A stretch of 64,000 nucleotides of DNA from Oscillospiraceae bacterium (GCA_015068855.1 SVJS01000002.1:99764-163763); one strand, 5' to 3'; shown: positions 42,968 to 58,025, counted from the stretch's first letter. Notes: generated from the letters alone by a model not told the origin. Made by a program: numbers and translations.

Positions 42968-44314
42968 ATGATTTTCGATATGTTAAAAGAGCATCAGGCA
43001 AAAGAAAAAGCATCCTTCCACATGCCCGGTCATAAGAACGCGCGGGGATTTTCCGGCACGTTTTTAGCAGACAATCCCTTTGCTTATGACACAACAGAGC
43101 TTTGTGGAACAGATGCTTTGATTCAGCCCACGGGGGCTATTTTAGAAGCCGAACAGATGGCGGCGTCAATCTATGGCGCGGCGCATAGTTTTTTTCTTGT
43201 GAACGGGTCGACGGTTGGTATTCTTGCGATGATTTATGCCGCCTTTTGCCCGGGGGACGTTGTTTTGGTGGACCGCTATTGCCACCAATCGGTGTTGCAT
43301 GCTTGTGAGCTGGCAGGGGTACAGCCTGTTTACCTGACGCCGTCAGGGTCACAGGTAGCCGGTATTCCCGGCACGCTTTCGCAAGACGCGGTGGCGCAGG
43401 GATTCGCCCAATTTCCGGAGGCAAAGGGCCTGATTATAACCTCCCCGAATTACTATGGCAAGGTTGCTGATTTAGCGGCCATTTCTCAATTGGTGCATCA
43501 TCACGGAGGCGTGCTTTTAGTGGATGAGGCCCATGGCGCCCATTTTCCGTTTTCCGACCGTTTCCCAAAGACAGCTATGGAGCAAGGGGCCGATTTGAGC
43601 GTAACCAGCCTGCATAAGTCCTTAAATGCGCCCAATCAAACGGCGCTTCTACATATAGGCACAGGATTTCAGGCAGAAGAGTTGCGGCGGGTTTTGCGCA
43701 TGTTTCAAACCAGCAGTCCCTCTTATGTGCTCTTAGCTGCCATGGAGCGGGCCCTTTGTGAGGGAAAAGAGCAGGGTGCAGACAAAACGGAGCAGCTGAT
43801 ACAGCTCATAGAACCCTTAGGTTGCCCGAGTCTGGGTGACCCCTTTAAGCTGTTGCCCTCGTGGCAGGCGCAAGGTCTTAGCGGGCATGAGGCAGATGCC
43901 ATTTTCCGTGAGAAATTCGGTATTTACGCTGAGCTTGCAACAGAGCATGGACTTTTGCTGATGTGCTCATGGCACAATACAAAAGAGGATTTTGCTTTGC
44001 TTCATGAGGCAATCCGTTACTGTGACGGACTGCCAAAGAAGGATAGTGTCCGGGACATAGATCCACAGCTTGTTTTTAAGCCCGTTATGGCACGCTGTGC
44101 CCTCTCTGAACTGCGACAAAAAGAAAGTCAGCATGTTTCCTTAGAACGGGCAGAGGGTCGAATTTGCGCCGGTGTTGTGACGGCATTTCCGCCTTGCATT
44201 CCCATCTTATTGCCCGGCGAGATAGTTACAGCCGAACAAATTGCAACCATTAAGAGGCTGCATCGTGAGGGCGCAACCATAACAGGCATGGAAAGTGGTA
44301 TTAAAGTTATATAG
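42968..44314 (+). CDS. Orn/Lys/Arg decarboxylase-family PLP enzyme
   Basis: 448-residue aminotransferase-fold enzyme like B. subtilis SpeA/YaaO. Visible: FHMPGHKNARGF, TELCGTDALIQPTGAI, HSFFLVNGSTVG, LLVDEAHGAHF and the PLP lysine in SLHKSLNAPNQTALL. It may decarboxylate arginine, lysine or ornithine, but substrate cannot be told. It begins 15 bases after hydF with AAGGAG upstream and shares its strand, which is unusual company for hydrogenase maturation genes. Confidence 0.88.
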   Translation: MIFDMLKEHQAKEKASFHMPGHKNARGFSGTFLADNPFAYDTTELCGTDALIQPTGAILEAEQMAASIYGAAHSFFLVNGSTVGILAMIYAAFCPGDVVLVDRYCHQSVLHACELAGVQPVYLTPSGSQVAGIPGTLSQDAVAQGFAQFPEAKGLIITSPNYYGKVADLAAISQLVHHHGGVLLVDEAHGAHFPFSDRFPKTAMEQGADLSVTSLHKSLNAPNQTALLHIGTGFQAEELRRVLRMFQTSSPSYVLLAAMERALCEGKEQGADKTEQLIQLIEPLGCPSLGDPFKLLPSWQAQGLSGHEADAIFREKFGIYAELATEHGLLLMCSWHNTKEDFALLHEAIRYCDGLPKKDSVRDIDPQLVFKPVMARCALSELRQKESQHVSLERAEGRICAGVVTAFPPCIPILLPGEIVTAEQIATIKRLHREGATITGMESGIKVI

Positions 44315-44334
44315 GCGTCGGCTTTTTGAACAAT

Positions 44335-44383
44335 AAAAAAATACCGTTTGCTCATCGTACGTTTGAGCAAGCGGTATTTTTTA
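44335..44383. terminator. Bidirectional terminator between the hyd operon and rpsT
   Basis: 14-base arms ATACCGTTTGCTCA / TGAGCAAGCGGTAT (one wobble) with A-run on one side and T-run on the other; serves both converging genes. Confidence 0.92.
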
Positions 44384-44387
44384 TTCC

Positions 44388-44654
44388 TTATGCACCAACT
44401 TTATTCAGCATAAGTGCCAGACGGGACTTTCTTCTGGAAGCGGTATTCTTCTTCATGATGCCCTTGCTGACAGCCTGATCGATCTTTTTAACAGCTAAGT
44501 TAAATGCGGGTTCAGCAACAGCCTTATCGCCGGTAGCTGCTGCAGCTTCAAACTTCTTAATATATGTTTTGACAGCCGACTTGATCATCTGATTGCGAAG
44601 AGTCTTTGTCTGAATAACTTTTACTCTTTTCTTTGCAGATTTAATATTAGGCAA
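44388..44654 (-). CDS. rpsT: Ribosomal protein bS20
   Basis: 88-residue small-subunit protein, helical bundle: PNIKSAKKRVKVIQTKTLRNQ, VKKIDQAVSKGIMKKNTASRRKSRL. The start is a TTG at 44654, as often for S20, with GGAGGTG 6 bases upstream; the upstream ATG at 44669 overlaps that site and is rejected. Single gene. Confidence 0.96.
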   Translation of the reverse strand: MPNIKSAKKRVKVIQTKTLRNQMIKSAVKTYIKKFEAAAATGDKAVAEPAFNLAVKKIDQAVSKGIMKKNTASRRKSRLALMLNKVGA

Positions 44655-44803
44655 ACCGTTCACCTCCATTGCCTCTAAAATGACTTTTACTATTTTATCA
44701 TATCATCATGGGAAATGCAACACTTTTTTGAAAAAAAATGATTTTTTTTTAGAAATGTACCTTTTTTAGCGGAAAAGAAAGAGGGAAGGGCGTGGCGCAC
44801 TTT

Positions 44804-44832
44804 AACCAAAAGGGGAAAATCTGCATACTATG
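44804..44832 (+). promoter_or_regulatory. Candidate sigma-K-like promoter
   Basis: AACC, 16 bases, CATACTATG: matches the sporulation sigma-K pattern (mACm-N16-CATAnnnTA) except for the last base. It is also part of the palindrome CTGCATA-C-TATGCAG at 44821-44835, so an operator is an alternative. Confidence 0.4.
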
Positions 44833-44854
44833 CAGTATAAGGAGGTGAATGTAT

Positions 44855-45247
44855 ATGTTATGTGGTAATGGTAAATGCACATGTCTGGGCGTTATTGTCA
44901 GCATTTTAGCAGGTGTGGTTCTGGGTGTTTTGTATTCACTGGGTTTTGTGACTACGGGTGTTATCTTCTGGGCGTATCTGGCGATCGGTGTTGCCGCTAT
45001 TTTCCTTGCACCCCTTTATAGCAGGCAAGCCACCGAAGGGGAGACTTGTAACACCTGTGCCTGCAAAACAAACCGTCTTTTGACCCTGGCTTCAATCGGC
45101 ACCATTGTGACCGGTGCTGTTGGTCTGATTGTCAGCTTAGTCTCCGGTGTAACAACAATCAGCATTGTCTTAGGTGTAGCTACCTTTTTTGCTGTGTTAG
45201 TTTTGGCGGGGCTTGTTTGCCTGACAAACTGCCTTTGCAGTCGATAG
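44855..45247 (+). CDS. Cys-rich four-helix membrane protein of unknown function
   Basis: 130 residues. Short Cys-rich N-terminus (MLCGNGKCTCLG), two hydrophobic segments, a loop with ETCNTCACKT, two more hydrophobic segments and a C-terminal LTNCLCSR. Similar Cys-rich small membrane proteins are common in Clostridia; no function is known. The ATG at 44855 lies 7 bases from GGAGGTG, while the ATG at 44849 is too close. The promoter match suggests expression in sporulation. Confidence 0.75.
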   Translation: MLCGNGKCTCLGVIVSILAGVVLGVLYSLGFVTTGVIFWAYLAIGVAAIFLAPLYSRQATEGETCNTCACKTNRLLTLASIGTIVTGAVGLIVSLVSGVTTISIVLGVATFFAVLVLAGLVCLTNCLCSR

Positions 45248-45271
45248 AAAAAAGCTTGTAACAAGCTAAGG

Positions 45272-45307
45272 AAAAAAGGCTTATCCACGATTGTGGATAA
45301 GCCTTTT
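45272..45307. terminator. Bidirectional terminator between the Cys-rich gene and tuf
   Basis: Stem AAAAGGCTTATCCAC / GTGGATAAGCCTTTT with a 4-base loop. Works for converging genes; a second small stem AGCTTG/CAAGCT precedes it. Confidence 0.9.
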
Positions 45308-45324
45308 GTAAAAGCGTTATTTAA

Positions 45325-46530
45325 TTATTTAAGAACAGAAGCAACAACGCCGGAACCTACGGTTCTACCACCTTCACGGATAGCGAAACGCAGACCTTCT
45401 TCGATAGCGATCGGAGTGATCAGTTCAACTTCCATGGAAACGTTATCGCCAGGCATGCACATTTCAACGCCTTCGGGCAGTTTGATTACGCCGGTAACGT
45501 CAGTTGTTCTGAAATAGAACTGAGGTCTGTAGTTGTTGAAGAACGGTGTATGACGACCACCTTCATCCTTGGACAGAACGTAAACTTCGCCCTTGAAGTT
45601 GGTGTGGCACTGGATGGAACCGGGCTTAGCCAGAACCTGACCTCTTTCGATTTCGTTCTTCTGAACACCACGGAGCAGAGCACCGATGTTATCGCCGGCT
45701 TCAGCCTGATCCAGAAGCTTTCTGAACATTTCAACGCCGGTAACAACGATCTTTCTAACTTCGTCAACCAGACCAACGAGTTCAACTTCGTCGTTAACTT
45801 TCAGAGTACCTCTTTCAACACGGCCGGTAGCAACAGTACCACGACCGGTGATGGAGAATACGTCCTCGACAGGCATCAGGAAGGGCATGTCGGTCTTTCT
45901 TTCCGGAGCCGGAATGTAAGAGTCAACAGCGTCCATCAGCTTTAAGATGGATTCGTAAGCGGGGTCAGCGGAAGGATCAGTAGCAGAAGATTCCAGAGCC
46001 TGCAGAGCAGAACCTACGATGATCGGAGTGTCATCGCCGGGGAATTCATACTCGTTTAAGAGTTCTCTGATTTCCATTTCAACCAGCTCTAACAATTCGG
46101 GATCGTCAACCTGGTCAGCTTTGTTCATGTAAACAACGATGTAGGGAACGCCAACCTGACGAGCGAGCAGGATGTGCTCTCTTGTCTGGGGCATCGGACC
46201 GTCAGCAGCGGATACAACTAAGATTGCACCGTCCATCTGAGCAGCACCAGTGATCATGTTCTTAACGTAGTCAGCATGTCCGGGGCAGTCAACGTGAGCA
46301 TAGTGTCTGTTAGGAGTTTCATACTCAACGTGAGCAGTAGAAATGGTAATACCTCTTTCTCTTTCTTCCGGAGCACCGTCGATCTGGTCATATGCCTTGA
46401 ATTCTGCACCGCCGGTCAAGCTCAGAGTCTTGGTGATAGCAGCGGTTAAAGTGGTCTTACCATGGTCAACGTGACCGATGGTACCAATGTTAACGTGGGG
46501 TTTGGTTCTTTCGAATTTAGCCTTAGCCAT
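45325..46530 (-). CDS. tuf: Elongation factor Tu
   Basis: 401-residue GTPase that brings aminoacyl-tRNA to the ribosome. [28 protein letters not shown] (canonical NKxD) and the domain II/III blocks are standard. AGGAGG precedes the ATG. Last gene of the minus-strand rpoB-rpoC-L7Ae-rpsL-rpsG-fusA-tuf series. The S10 operon, which often follows, is absent. Confidence 0.98.
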   Translation of the reverse strand: MAKAKFERTKPHVNIGTIGHVDHGKTTLTAAITKTLSLTGGAEFKAYDQIDGAPEERERGITISTAHVEYETPNRHYAHVDCPGHADYVKNMITGAAQMDGAILVVSAADGPMPQTREHILLARQVGVPYIVVYMNKADQVDDPELLELVEMEIRELLNEYEFPGDDTPIIVGSALQALESSATDPSADPAYESILKLMDAVDSYIPAPERKTDMPFLMPVEDVFSITGRGTVATGRVERGTLKVNDEVELVGLVDEVRKIVVTGVEMFRKLLDQAEAGDNIGALLRGVQKNEIERGQVLAKPGSIQCHTNFKGEVYVLSKDEGGRHTPFFNNYRPQFYFRTTDVTGVIKLPEGVEMCMPGDNVSMEVELITPIAIEEGLRFAIREGGRTVGSGVVASVLK

Positions 46531-46653
46531 TTGATTTGCCTCCTATTTGTTAAATTTAATAATTTTTTTAATGATAAAACTATTGTATAAAATTTTTCAG
46601 GAAAAATCAAGTGTTTTACAAAACTTTTCCTGAAAGAGCGCTAAGCAGAAAGC

Positions 46654-48735
46654 TTATGCGTCCTTCTTAGTTCTGGAAGAGATAATCTGTTCCTGAATGC
46701 TCTTGGGCACTTCTTCGTAGTGGCTGGGCTGCATGGTGTACTGACCACGACCCTGTGTTTTAGAACGCAGGTCGGTTGCATAACCAAACATCTCAGACAG
46801 GGGAACGAAGGCAGAAATTGCCTGAGCACCGGGACGAGCTTCCATACCCTGAATCTGACCACGACGGGAGTTTAAGTCACCCATAACGTCGCCCATGTAT
46901 TCCTCAGGAACGATGACGTCAACCTGCATGATGGGCTCTTTCAGAACAGAGTCACCCTTACGGCAAGCATCCTTAAATGCCATAGAACCGGCAATCTTGA
47001 ACGCCATTTCAGAAGAGTCAACTTCATGGTAGGAACCATCGTAGAGAGTTACACGAACGTCAACAACGTTGTAACCGGCTAAAACACCGGCCTGCATAGC
47101 GCCCTGAATACCGGCGTCAACAGCGGGAATGTATTCCTTCGGAATAGCACCACCGACAATTTTGTTAACGAACTCGTAGCCACTGCCGGCTTCCAAGGGC
47201 TCAACCTTGATCAGAACGTGACCGTATTGACCCTTACCACCGGACTGTCTTGCGTACTTATTCTCAACGTCAACAGCCTTACGAATGGTTTCTTTATAGG
47301 ATACCTGAGGTTTACCAACATTTGCCTCAACCTTGAATTCGCGGAGCAATCTGTCTACGATAATTTCAAGATGGAGTTCGCCCATGCCGGCGATGATGGT
47401 CTGACCGGTTTCCTCGTCAGTGTATGTCTGGAATGTGGGATCTTCCTCAGCCAGCTTAGCCAGTGCGATACCCATCTTTTCCTGACCTTCCTTGGTCTTA
47501 GGCTCGATGGCAACACGGATAACCGGGTCAGGGAATTCCATGGATTCCAGAATAATGGGATGAGAAGGATCACAAAGGGTATCACCGGTTGTGGTGTTTT
47601 TCAAACCAACAGCAGCGGCGATATCACCGGAGTAAACCTTGTCAATATCTTTTCTGTCGTTTGCATGCATCTGCAGAATACGACCGATACGCTCTTTATT
47701 ATCCTTAGTGGAGTTTAAGATATGAGAGCCGGCATCCAGCGTACCGGAGTACACACGGAAGAAGCAAAGCTTACCAACGAACGGGTCGGTCATAATCTTA
47801 AAGGCCAGAGCAGCGAAGGGTGCTTCGTCAGAAGACGGGCTTTCAATCTCTTCACCGTCCGGATTCACACCGCGGATAGCGGGAACGTCCAGGGGGGAGG
47901 GCATATAGGCAACAACTGCATCCAGAAGCTTCTGAACACCCTTGTTACGATAGGAAGTACCGCACAGAACGGGAACCATTTCGTTAGCGATGGTTGCCTT
48001 ACGGATAGCGGTTTTAATTTCCTTTTCAGTGAGCTCCCCGCCCTCTAAATATTTTTCCATTAATTCCTCGCTGGTTTCAGCGACGGATTCTAAGAGCGCG
48101 TTTCTGTATTCCTCTGCCTTGTCCATCAAATCAGCGGGAATTTCTTCCTCGCGGATGTCTTTTCCAAGGTCATCGTAATACACGTAAGCCTTCATGTTGA
48201 CTAAGTCAACAATACCCTTAAAAGTATCTTCAGCACCGATAGGCAGTTGGATGGGAACAGCGTTACAACGTAAACGTGTTTTCATCATGTCAACAACGTT
48301 ATAAAAGTCAGCACCCATAATGTCCATCTTATTTACATAAGCCATACGGGGAACCTTATAGTTGTCAGCCTGGCGCCAAACTGTTTCGGATTGCGGTTCA
48401 ACACCACCCTTAGCACAGAAAACAGTTACGCTGCCGTCGAGGACACGAAGTGAACGCTCAACTTCAACAGTAAAGTCAACGTGGCCGGGGGTATCAATAA
48501 TATTAATTCTATGGTTCTGCCATTGTGCGGTGGTCGCAGCAGAGGTAATGGTAATACCACGTTCTGCTTCCTGCTCCATCCAGTCCATCTGAGAAGCACC
48601 TTCATGTGTTTCACCGATTTTGTGAATACGGCCGGTGTAGAACAAAATACGCTCTGTTGTGGTTGTTTTACCGGCATCAATGTGAGCCATGATACCAATG
48701 TTTCTTGTTTTTTCCAGAGAAAATTCTCTTGCCAC
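46654..48735 (-). CDS. fusA: Elongation factor G
   Basis: 693-residue canonical translocase GTPase: [13 protein letters not shown], the catalytic [18 protein letters not shown], and domain [13 protein letters not shown]. The start is GTG with AAAGGAGG upstream. It differs clearly from the second EF-G at 11464, which lacks the switch II His. Confidence 0.98.
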   Translation of the reverse strand: MAREFSLEKTRNIGIMAHIDAGKTTTTERILFYTGRIHKIGETHEGASQMDWMEQEAERGITITSAATTAQWQNHRINIIDTPGHVDFTVEVERSLRVLDGSVTVFCAKGGVEPQSETVWRQADNYKVPRMAYVNKMDIMGADFYNVVDMMKTRLRCNAVPIQLPIGAEDTFKGIVDLVNMKAYVYYDDLGKDIREEEIPADLMDKAEEYRNALLESVAETSEELMEKYLEGGELTEKEIKTAIRKATIANEMVPVLCGTSYRNKGVQKLLDAVVAYMPSPLDVPAIRGVNPDGEEIESPSSDEAPFAALAFKIMTDPFVGKLCFFRVYSGTLDAGSHILNSTKDNKERIGRILQMHANDRKDIDKVYSGDIAAAVGLKNTTTGDTLCDPSHPIILESMEFPDPVIRVAIEPKTKEGQEKMGIALAKLAEEDPTFQTYTDEETGQTIIAGMGELHLEIIVDRLLREFKVEANVGKPQVSYKETIRKAVDVENKYARQSGGKGQYGHVLIKVEPLEAGSGYEFVNKIVGGAIPKEYIPAVDAGIQGAMQAGVLAGYNVVDVRVTLYDGSYHEVDSSEMAFKIAGSMAFKDACRKGDSVLKEPIMQVDVIVPEEYMGDVMGDLNSRRGQIQGMEARPGAQAISAFVPLSEMFGYATDLRSKTQGRGQYTMQPSHYEEVPKSIQEQIISSRTKKDA

Positions 48736-48789
48736 AATCTTCCTCCTTTCTTCGAAAATCGAGTTAAAATCTGTTTACAAATCAGACGA

Positions 48790-49260
48790 TTACCATCTGT
48801 AATGTGCAAATGCTCTGTTAGCTTCTGCCATCTTATGGGTATCCTCGCGCTTCTTAACAGAAGCACCGGTACCGTTCATAGCGTCCATGATTTCAGCGGC
48901 TAAACGCTCTTTCATGGTCTTTTCGCTTCTCTGACGGCTATACAGTGTCAGCCATCTGAGACCTAAGGTTTGCTTACGCTCAGGACGAACTTCCATCGGC
49001 ACCTGATAGGTAGCACCACCAACACGGCGTGCCTTAACCTCTAACACGGGCATGATGTTTTCCATAGCCTGATTAAAAGCATCAAGCGGTTCCTTACCGG
49101 TTTTTTCCTTGACAATGTCAAAAGCGCCGTAAACAATCTTCTGCGCAACACCCTTTTTACCATCCAACATGATGTTGTTGATGAGGCGTGTTACAACGGT
49201 GCTTGCATAAAGCGGATCGGGCAGAACCTCTCTTTTAGCAATAAAACCTCTTCTTGGCAC
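48790..49260 (-). CDS. rpsG: Ribosomal protein uS7
   Basis: 156 residues, head protein binding the 3' domain of 16S r[20 protein letters not shown] at the start, then [20 protein letters not shown] and AFAHYRW at the end. The GTG at 49260 is preferred over the upstream ATG at 49278, because AAGGAGGG is then properly spaced and the length is the typical 156. Confidence 0.97.
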   Translation of the reverse strand: MPRRGFIAKREVLPDPLYASTVVTRLINNIMLDGKKGVAQKIVYGAFDIVKEKTGKEPLDAFNQAMENIMPVLEVKARRVGGATYQVPMEVRPERKQTLGLRWLTLYSRQRSEKTMKERLAAEIMDAMNGTGASVKKREDTHKMAEANRAFAHYRW

Positions 49261-49410
49261 TTTTCTTCCCTCCTTCATTAAGTTAAAATGAAATCACAGG
49301 TACTCGGCCACTGGGGCCGTTTGTGCACAGTCCATCTATCCAAAGAAACAAATCAGTTCTTTCAATCTGGTACCAGCACAGTTGTGATTTTCCAGCAAAG
49401 TCAATCCTTA

Positions 49411-49824
49411 TTATTTTTTAGGACGCTTTGCGCCATACTTTGATCTACCCTGCATACGACCGTTAACACCGGCAGTATCCAAAGAACCGCGGATGATGTG
49501 GTAACGAACACCAGGTAAATCCTTAACTCTGCCGCCGCGAATCAAAACAACGCTGTGCTCCTGCAGATTATGACCGATACCGGGAATGTAAGCCGATACC
49601 TCAATACCGTTAGTCAGACGAACTCTGGCGAGTTTACGCAAAGCAGAGTTAGGCTTTTTCGGTGTCATGGTTTTAACCGAGGTGCAAACACCGCGCTTTT
49701 GCGGCGAATTGATGTCGGTAGATTTCTTCTTCAGCGTGTTCAGACCCTTCAAAAGAGCGGGGGCTGTGGACTTCTTAACAGAAGTTTCTCTACCTTTTCT
49801 CACAAGCTGGTTAAAGGTTGGCAT
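49411..49824 (-). CDS. rpsL: Ribosomal protein uS12
   Basis: 137 residues. [13 protein letters not shown] at the start, then [22 protein letters not shown] and [16 protein letters not shown]. The Lys of the [11 protein letters not shown] loop, a known streptomycin-resistance site, is wild type. The ATG at 49824 has AAAGGAGGAA upstream; the earlier ATG at 49872 is rejected. Confidence 0.98.
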   Translation of the reverse strand: MPTFNQLVRKGRETSVKKSTAPALLKGLNTLKKKSTDINSPQKRGVCTSVKTMTPKKPNSALRKLARVRLTNGIEVSAYIPGIGHNLQEHSVVLIRGGRVKDLPGVRYHIIRGSLDTAGVNGRMQGRSKYGAKRPKK

Positions 49825-49876
49825 GAACTGATTTCCTCCTTTCAGGCAAATTGTATCATGGCATAAAGCCACGAAA

Positions 49877-50119
49877 TTATATCAAAACAACGGCACAAGC
49901 CGCACCCACGTCAATGCCGCAGGCACGTCCTAACTGTTGCTTTGTATCATAGTAAGAAATGGGAACTGACTTCGCTTTGCAAAGCGCCTCAAAGGGATTG
50001 CGAATCGAACTGTCAGCATCCAGGGCAACATAAGCCTTTTTCACCTTATCGGCGTTTACGGCTTCGGTACATTGTTTTATTCCAATGAACATTTGTTGGC
50101 CTTTAAGGTCACTGTCCAT
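49877..50119 (-). CDS. Ribosomal L7Ae/YbxF-like RNA-binding protein
   Basis: 80-residue L7Ae/L30e-fold protein that binds kink-turn RNAs. [54 protein letters not shown]. In Bacillota it lies between rpoC and rpsL, exactly as here. GGAGTG precedes the ATG. Confidence 0.93.
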   Translation of the reverse strand: MDSDLKGQQMFIGIKQCTEAVNADKVKKAYVALDADSSIRNPFEALCKAKSVPISYYDTKQQLGRACGIDVGAACAVVLI

Positions 50120-50188
50120 TTATTTTCACTCCAAATAGCTGGCGCAAGCAGGGCTTAAACGCCGTAATTTCGGCAAACACGCCGATGC

Positions 50189-50219
50189 AGGCATAAGGCA
50201 GTTTTTCTGCCTTATGCCT
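50189..50219 (-). promoter_or_regulatory. Strong hairpin between rpoC and the L7Ae-like gene
   Basis: Perfect 13-bp stem (AGGCATAAGGCAG / CTGCCTTATGCCT, 5-base loop) with no U-tract on the minus strand. A likely RNA processing or stability hairpin separating rpoC from the ribosomal-protein part. Confidence 0.6.
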
Positions 50220-50270
50220 ATGCATACCATTTTATTTTACCATAAAAAGTCGTGTGTGTCAACACAAATT

Positions 50271-53882
<3,612 letters not shown>

Positions 53883-53934
53883 TCTGAATTTATTGCCGCG
53901 CCGAATGCGGCTAACAGGTCATTGACGGGACTGT

Positions 53935-56900
53935 TTAGAGAAGATCGAGATCATCAACAAAATCAATCTTATCCTCGCCTAAGTCAGATTCAAACTCATC
54001 GTCCAAATCTTCCAGCTCGTCATCCGCTTCTTCTTCCTCATCGTCGAGCAGATCATCAATGACGTCGTCATCCTCATCGCCCAGGTCTTCATCTGCACCG
54101 TCGAATTCATCGTCGTCAGACAAATCCATGTCGATATATGCGGCATCGTTCTTAATGGAAAGACCCAGAGAGGATTCTTCCTCCTCTTCGGAAGAGTCTT
54201 TCAGGTGAATTTCGTTCATATTTTCGTCCAAAGCACGAATGTCAAGGCCTAAGGACTGCAATTCCTTAATCAGAACCTTGAAGGATTCAGGAATACCCGG
54301 CTTGGGTACGCTGTCGCCCTTGACAATGGATTCATAGGTCTTAACACGACCCACGATATCGTCGGACTTAACGGTCAGGATTTCCTGCAAGGTGTAAGCA
54401 GCGCCGTAAGCTTCCAGCGCCCAAACTTCCATTTCACCGAAACGCTGTCCGCCGAACTGGGCTTTACCACCCAGCGGCTGCTGCGTGACTAAGGAGTAGG
54501 GGCCTGTGGAACGGGCATGAATCTTATCGTCAACCAAGTGAGCGAGCTTCAAGATATACATAACACCAACGGTAACACGGTTATCAAAGGGCTCACCGGT
54601 ACGGCCGTCATAGAGAACGGTTTTACCGTCACGGTCAAGACCGGCCTTTTCCAAGGTGTCCATAATGTCAAACTCGTTAGCACCATCAAATACCGGTGTT
54701 GCAATCTTCCAACCCAATTCTCTGGCTGCACGGCCCAAGTGAACCTCTAAGACCTGTCCGATATTCATACGGGACGGAACGCCCAGGGGGTTCAACACGA
54801 TTTCAAGCGGTGTACCATCCGGCAGGAAGGGCATATCTTCTTCCGGCAGAATGCGGGAAATAACACCCTTGTTACCATGTCGGCCGGCCATTTTATCACC
54901 AACAGAAATCTTACGCTTCTGTGCAATGTAGCAACGAACCAAACGGTTAACGCCCGGCGGCAGCTCATCGCCTTTTTCACGGTCAAAGACAATGACGTCA
55001 ACAATGATACCGGCTTCGCCATGGGGAACACGGAGAGACGTGTCACGAACTTCGCGGGCTTTTTCGCCGAAGATAGCACGCAACAGACGTTCCTCTGCGG
55101 TCAGTTCGGTTTCGCCCTTCGGTGTAACCTTACCAACTAAAATGTCGCCGGAACGAACCTCAGCACCAACACGGATAATACCGCGTTCATCCAGGTCTTT
55201 GAGCGCATCTTCACCCACGTTGGGAATGTCACGGGTGATTTCTTCGCTGCCCAGCTTGGTGTCACGGGCTTCGCATTCATATTCTTCAATGTGAATGGAT
55301 GTTAACACATCATCACGAACCAGCTTTTCGCTGATGAGCATAGCATCCTCGTAGTTATAACCCTCCCAGGTCATAAAGCCGATTAAGATGTTCTTACCCA
55401 AAGCAATTTCGCCCTGAGAAGTAGAAGGACCATCGGCAATGATATCGCCCTTCTTAACCTTTTCGCCTTCTGCCACAATGGGTCTGTGGTTAATGCAGGT
55501 GCCCTGGTTGGAACGGGTGAACTTAATCATTTTATAAGGATGGAGGCCGCCTTTTTTGTCCTTGATGACAATTTCGTCGGCGCTTACCTTGCTGACAACA
55601 CCGTCTTCCTTAGCTAAAACAACAACGCCGGAATCCTTGGCAGCTTTATATTCCATACCGGTACCGATAATCGGCGCCTCTGTTTTTAAGAGGGGCACAG
55701 CCTGACGCTGCATGTTGGCACCCATCAGCGCACGGTTAGCATCGTCGTTTTCCAGGAAGGGAATCATGGCAGTTGCAACAGAAACCACCTGCTTGGGAGA
55801 CACGTCCATGAAATCAACCTGAGAGGCTTCCACTTCTAAAATATCATCCTTGTAACGAGCGGCAATCTTCTTATGAACAAATCTGCCTTCGTCGTCCAGG
55901 GGCTCGTTAGCCTGGGCAATAATGTACGGATCTTCAACATCAGCTGTCATATAGATGATGTCATCCGTTGCCTTGCCGGTCTCTTTGTCAACACGGCGAT
56001 AAGGCGCTTCAATAAAGCCGTATTCATTGATACGGGCATAGGTAGACAGAGAGGAGATCAAACCGATGTTCGGACCTTCCGGGGTTTCAATGGGACACAT
56101 TCTCGAATAGTGAGAATGGTGAACGTCACGAACTTCGAAGCCTGCACGCTCACGGGACAAACCGCCGGGACCTAGGGCAGACAATCTTCTCTTATGTGTC
56201 AGCTCCGAAAGGGGATTCAGCTGGTCCATGAACTGTGACAGCTGAGAGGAGCCAAAGAACTCTTTAATGGTGGCAACAACAGGACGAATGTTAATGAGCA
56301 CCTGCGGTGTGACAACATCTAAATCCTGAATGGTCATCCGCTCGCGAACAACACGTTCCATACGGGACAAGCCAATGCGGAACTGATTCTGCAAAAGCTC
56401 GCCTACGCAACGCAGACGACGGTTACCCAAATGGTCAATGTCATCGGTTGTGCCGATGCCGTATAAAAGACCAATCTGATAATTAATAGAAGAGAAAATA
56501 TCGTCAATGGTAATGTGATGGGGAATCAGCTCATCGATGCGGCGGGTAATCGCTTCACGGATGGAGGCTTCATCTTTATTTTCTTCCAAGATTTCATTTA
56601 ACACACCAAGACACACTTTTTCGTGAATCTTCATGTCGCTGCAATCAAAATCTACATATTCAGACAAGGTAACGGTATTATTGGAGAACACTTTGATGGC
56701 CTTGCCGTTAATGTCCAGAATAACCTCGTTAACGCCGGCCAGTTCAGCCTGTTCTGCCACGTCTCTTGAAATATACTGGTCAGCTGCCAAAATCAGCTCG
56801 CCGGTACGGGGATCGGCAATGGGCTCTTTTGCGGTGAAACCGGTAATACGGGCAGCAATGCCCAGCTTCTTATTGAATTTATAGCGGCCCACTTTGGCCA

Positions 56901-57699
56901 GATCGTAGCGTTTGGGGTCAAACAAAAGACCCATTAATAAGGAACGCGCACTTTCAACAGCCGGGGGTTCGCCGGGACGCAGCTTCTTATAGATTTCAAT
57001 CAGCGCATCATCCTGAGACTGAATGGAAGCGCTTTTTTCGAGCGTGTTGAGCAGGGCTTCTGTCTCGCCAAAGAGAGACAGAATCTGGTCGTCCATAACA
57101 ACGCCCAAGGCACGGATTAAAACCGTAACCGGAATTTTTCTGGTTCGGTCAATACGAACGGACAAAATATCATTAATGTCATTTTCATATTCAAGCCAAG
57201 CACCGCGATAGGGGATGATGGTTGAACTGAAAAGTTCTTTACCGGTCTTGTCGTGCTCCATAGCATAATAGATACCGGGAGAACGGACAAGCTGGCTGAC
57301 AATAACACGCTCGGCACCGTTGATGATGAAGGTACCCTGATCGGTCATGAGCGGGAAATCACCCATAAAGATTTCTTGCTCTTTCACTTCGCCGGTTTCC
57401 TTATTAATAAGGCGTACACGTGCCTTTAAGGGAGCTGCATAGTTTGTGTCTCTTTCCTTGCATTCCTCAACGTCATACTTAACCTTATCTTCCAGTTTGT
57501 AATCAATAAATTCCAAAACCAGATTACCGGTGTAGTCCGTGATCGGGGAAATGTCATGAAAAACCTCACGCAAGCCCTCGTCCAAAAACCACTGATAAGA
57601 ATCCTTCTGAACCTCAATCAGATTTGGCATGTCCAGGACTTCATCAATTTTTGCATAACTCATTCTGACATTTTTGCCTAACTGAATCGGATGCACCAT
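53935..57699 (-). CDS. rpoB: RNA polymerase subunit beta
   Basis: 1254-residue subunit. [18 protein letters not shown] at the start; the rifampicin region has [20 protein letters not shown] and [18 protein letters not shown], both with wild-type residues. [11 protein letters not shown] and the C-terminal switch region are present. The last 85 or so residues form an unusually long, strongly Asp/Glu-rich tail. The ATG at 57699 is preferred: GAGGTGAT lies 7 bases upstream, and the GTG at 57711 is inside that site. It heads the minus-strand rpoBC-str cluster. Confidence 0.98.
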   Translation of the reverse strand: MVHPIQLGKNVRMSYAKIDEVLDMPNLIEVQKDSYQWFLDEGLREVFHDISPITDYTGNLVLEFIDYKLEDKVKYDVEECKERDTNYAAPLKARVRLINKETGEVKEQEIFMGDFPLMTDQGTFIINGAERVIVSQLVRSPGIYYAMEHDKTGKELFSSTIIPYRGAWLEYENDINDILSVRIDRTRKIPVTVLIRALGVVMDDQILSLFGETEALLNTLEKSASIQSQDDALIEIYKKLRPGEPPAVESARSLLMGLLFDPKRYDLAKVGRYKFNKKLGIAARITGFTAKEPIADPRTGELILAADQYISRDVAEQAELAGVNEVILDINGKAIKVFSNNTVTLSEYVDFDCSDMKIHEKVCLGVLNEILEENKDEASIREAITRRIDELIPHHITIDDIFSSINYQIGLLYGIGTTDDIDHLGNRRLRCVGELLQNQFRIGLSRMERVVRERMTIQDLDVVTPQVLINIRPVVATIKEFFGSSQLSQFMDQLNPLSELTHKRRLSALGPGGLSRERAGFEVRDVHHSHYSRMCPIETPEGPNIGLISSLSTYARINEYGFIEAPYRRVDKETGKATDDIIYMTADVEDPYIIAQANEPLDDEGRFVHKKIAARYKDDILEVEASQVDFMDVSPKQVVSVATAMIPFLENDDANRALMGANMQRQAVPLLKTEAPIIGTGMEYKAAKDSGVVVLAKEDGVVSKVSADEIVIKDKKGGLHPYKMIKFTRSNQGTCINHRPIVAEGEKVKKGDIIADGPSTSQGEIALGKNILIGFMTWEGYNYEDAMLISEKLVRDDVLTSIHIEEYECEARDTKLGSEEITRDIPNVGEDALKDLDERGIIRVGAEVRSGDILVGKVTPKGETELTAEERLLRAIFGEKAREVRDTSLRVPHGEAGIIVDVIVFDREKGDELPPGVNRLVRCYIAQKRKISVGDKMAGRHGNKGVISRILPEEDMPFLPDGTPLEIVLNPLGVPSRMNIGQVLEVHLGRAARELGWKIATPVFDGANEFDIMDTLEKAGLDRDGKTVLYDGRTGEPFDNRVTVGVMYILKLAHLVDDKIHARSTGPYSLVTQQPLGGKAQFGGQRFGEMEVWALEAYGAAYTLQEILTVKSDDIVGRVKTYESIVKGDSVPKPGIPESFKVLIKELQSLGLDIRALDENMNEIHLKDSSEEEEESSLGLSIKNDAAYIDMDLSDDDEFDGADEDLGDEDDDVIDDLLDDEEEEADDELEDLDDEFESDLGEDKIDFVDDLDLL

Positions 57700-57815
57700 T
57701 ACCTTGATCACCTCATTTATAATTTTCGCCCTTTTTAGCGAGTATGTAGTGAATCATGGGACTTGTAATCCACATACGCATAAATACCCTATTTTGACTT
57801 ATAATGCAATTTATA

Positions 57816-57844
57816 ATGATATCATAGTAAAGTCAATAAGTCAA
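57816..57844 (-). promoter_or_regulatory. Promoter of rpoBC
   Basis: Minus strand: -35 TTGACT, 17-base spacer, -10 TATCAT. A second overlapping TTGACT lies 9 bases downstream. In most Bacillota, rpoB is also read from rplJL; here it must rely on this promoter. Confidence 0.65.
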
Positions 57845-57973
57845 GAACTTTTTTCAAAAAAATTTGGATAGATTGCACTTATTTTCCAAAAGGTTTTTAT
57901 GCGGGTTGATGAAAGTGAAAAAAAGTTTTATATAGTAATAATGTAAAGATTGCAAGCGGAGAAAAAATTGCAC
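57845..57973. other. Intergenic stretch upstream of the rpoB promoter
   Basis: AT-rich, about 130 bases. No gene or further regulatory element was recognised. Confidence 0.4.
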
Positions 57974-58008
57974 AAAAAAAGCAGACGGCAAAAACCGTCT
58001 GCTTTTTT
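57974..58008 (-). terminator. Terminator of the Cys-rich SpoIV-type gene
   Basis: Stem GCAGACGG / CCGTCTGC with a 6-base loop, A-run on the left and T-run on the right; functional for the minus-strand gene. Confidence 0.9.
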
Positions 58009-58025
58009 GTGGTGCCTGCCTGCTA

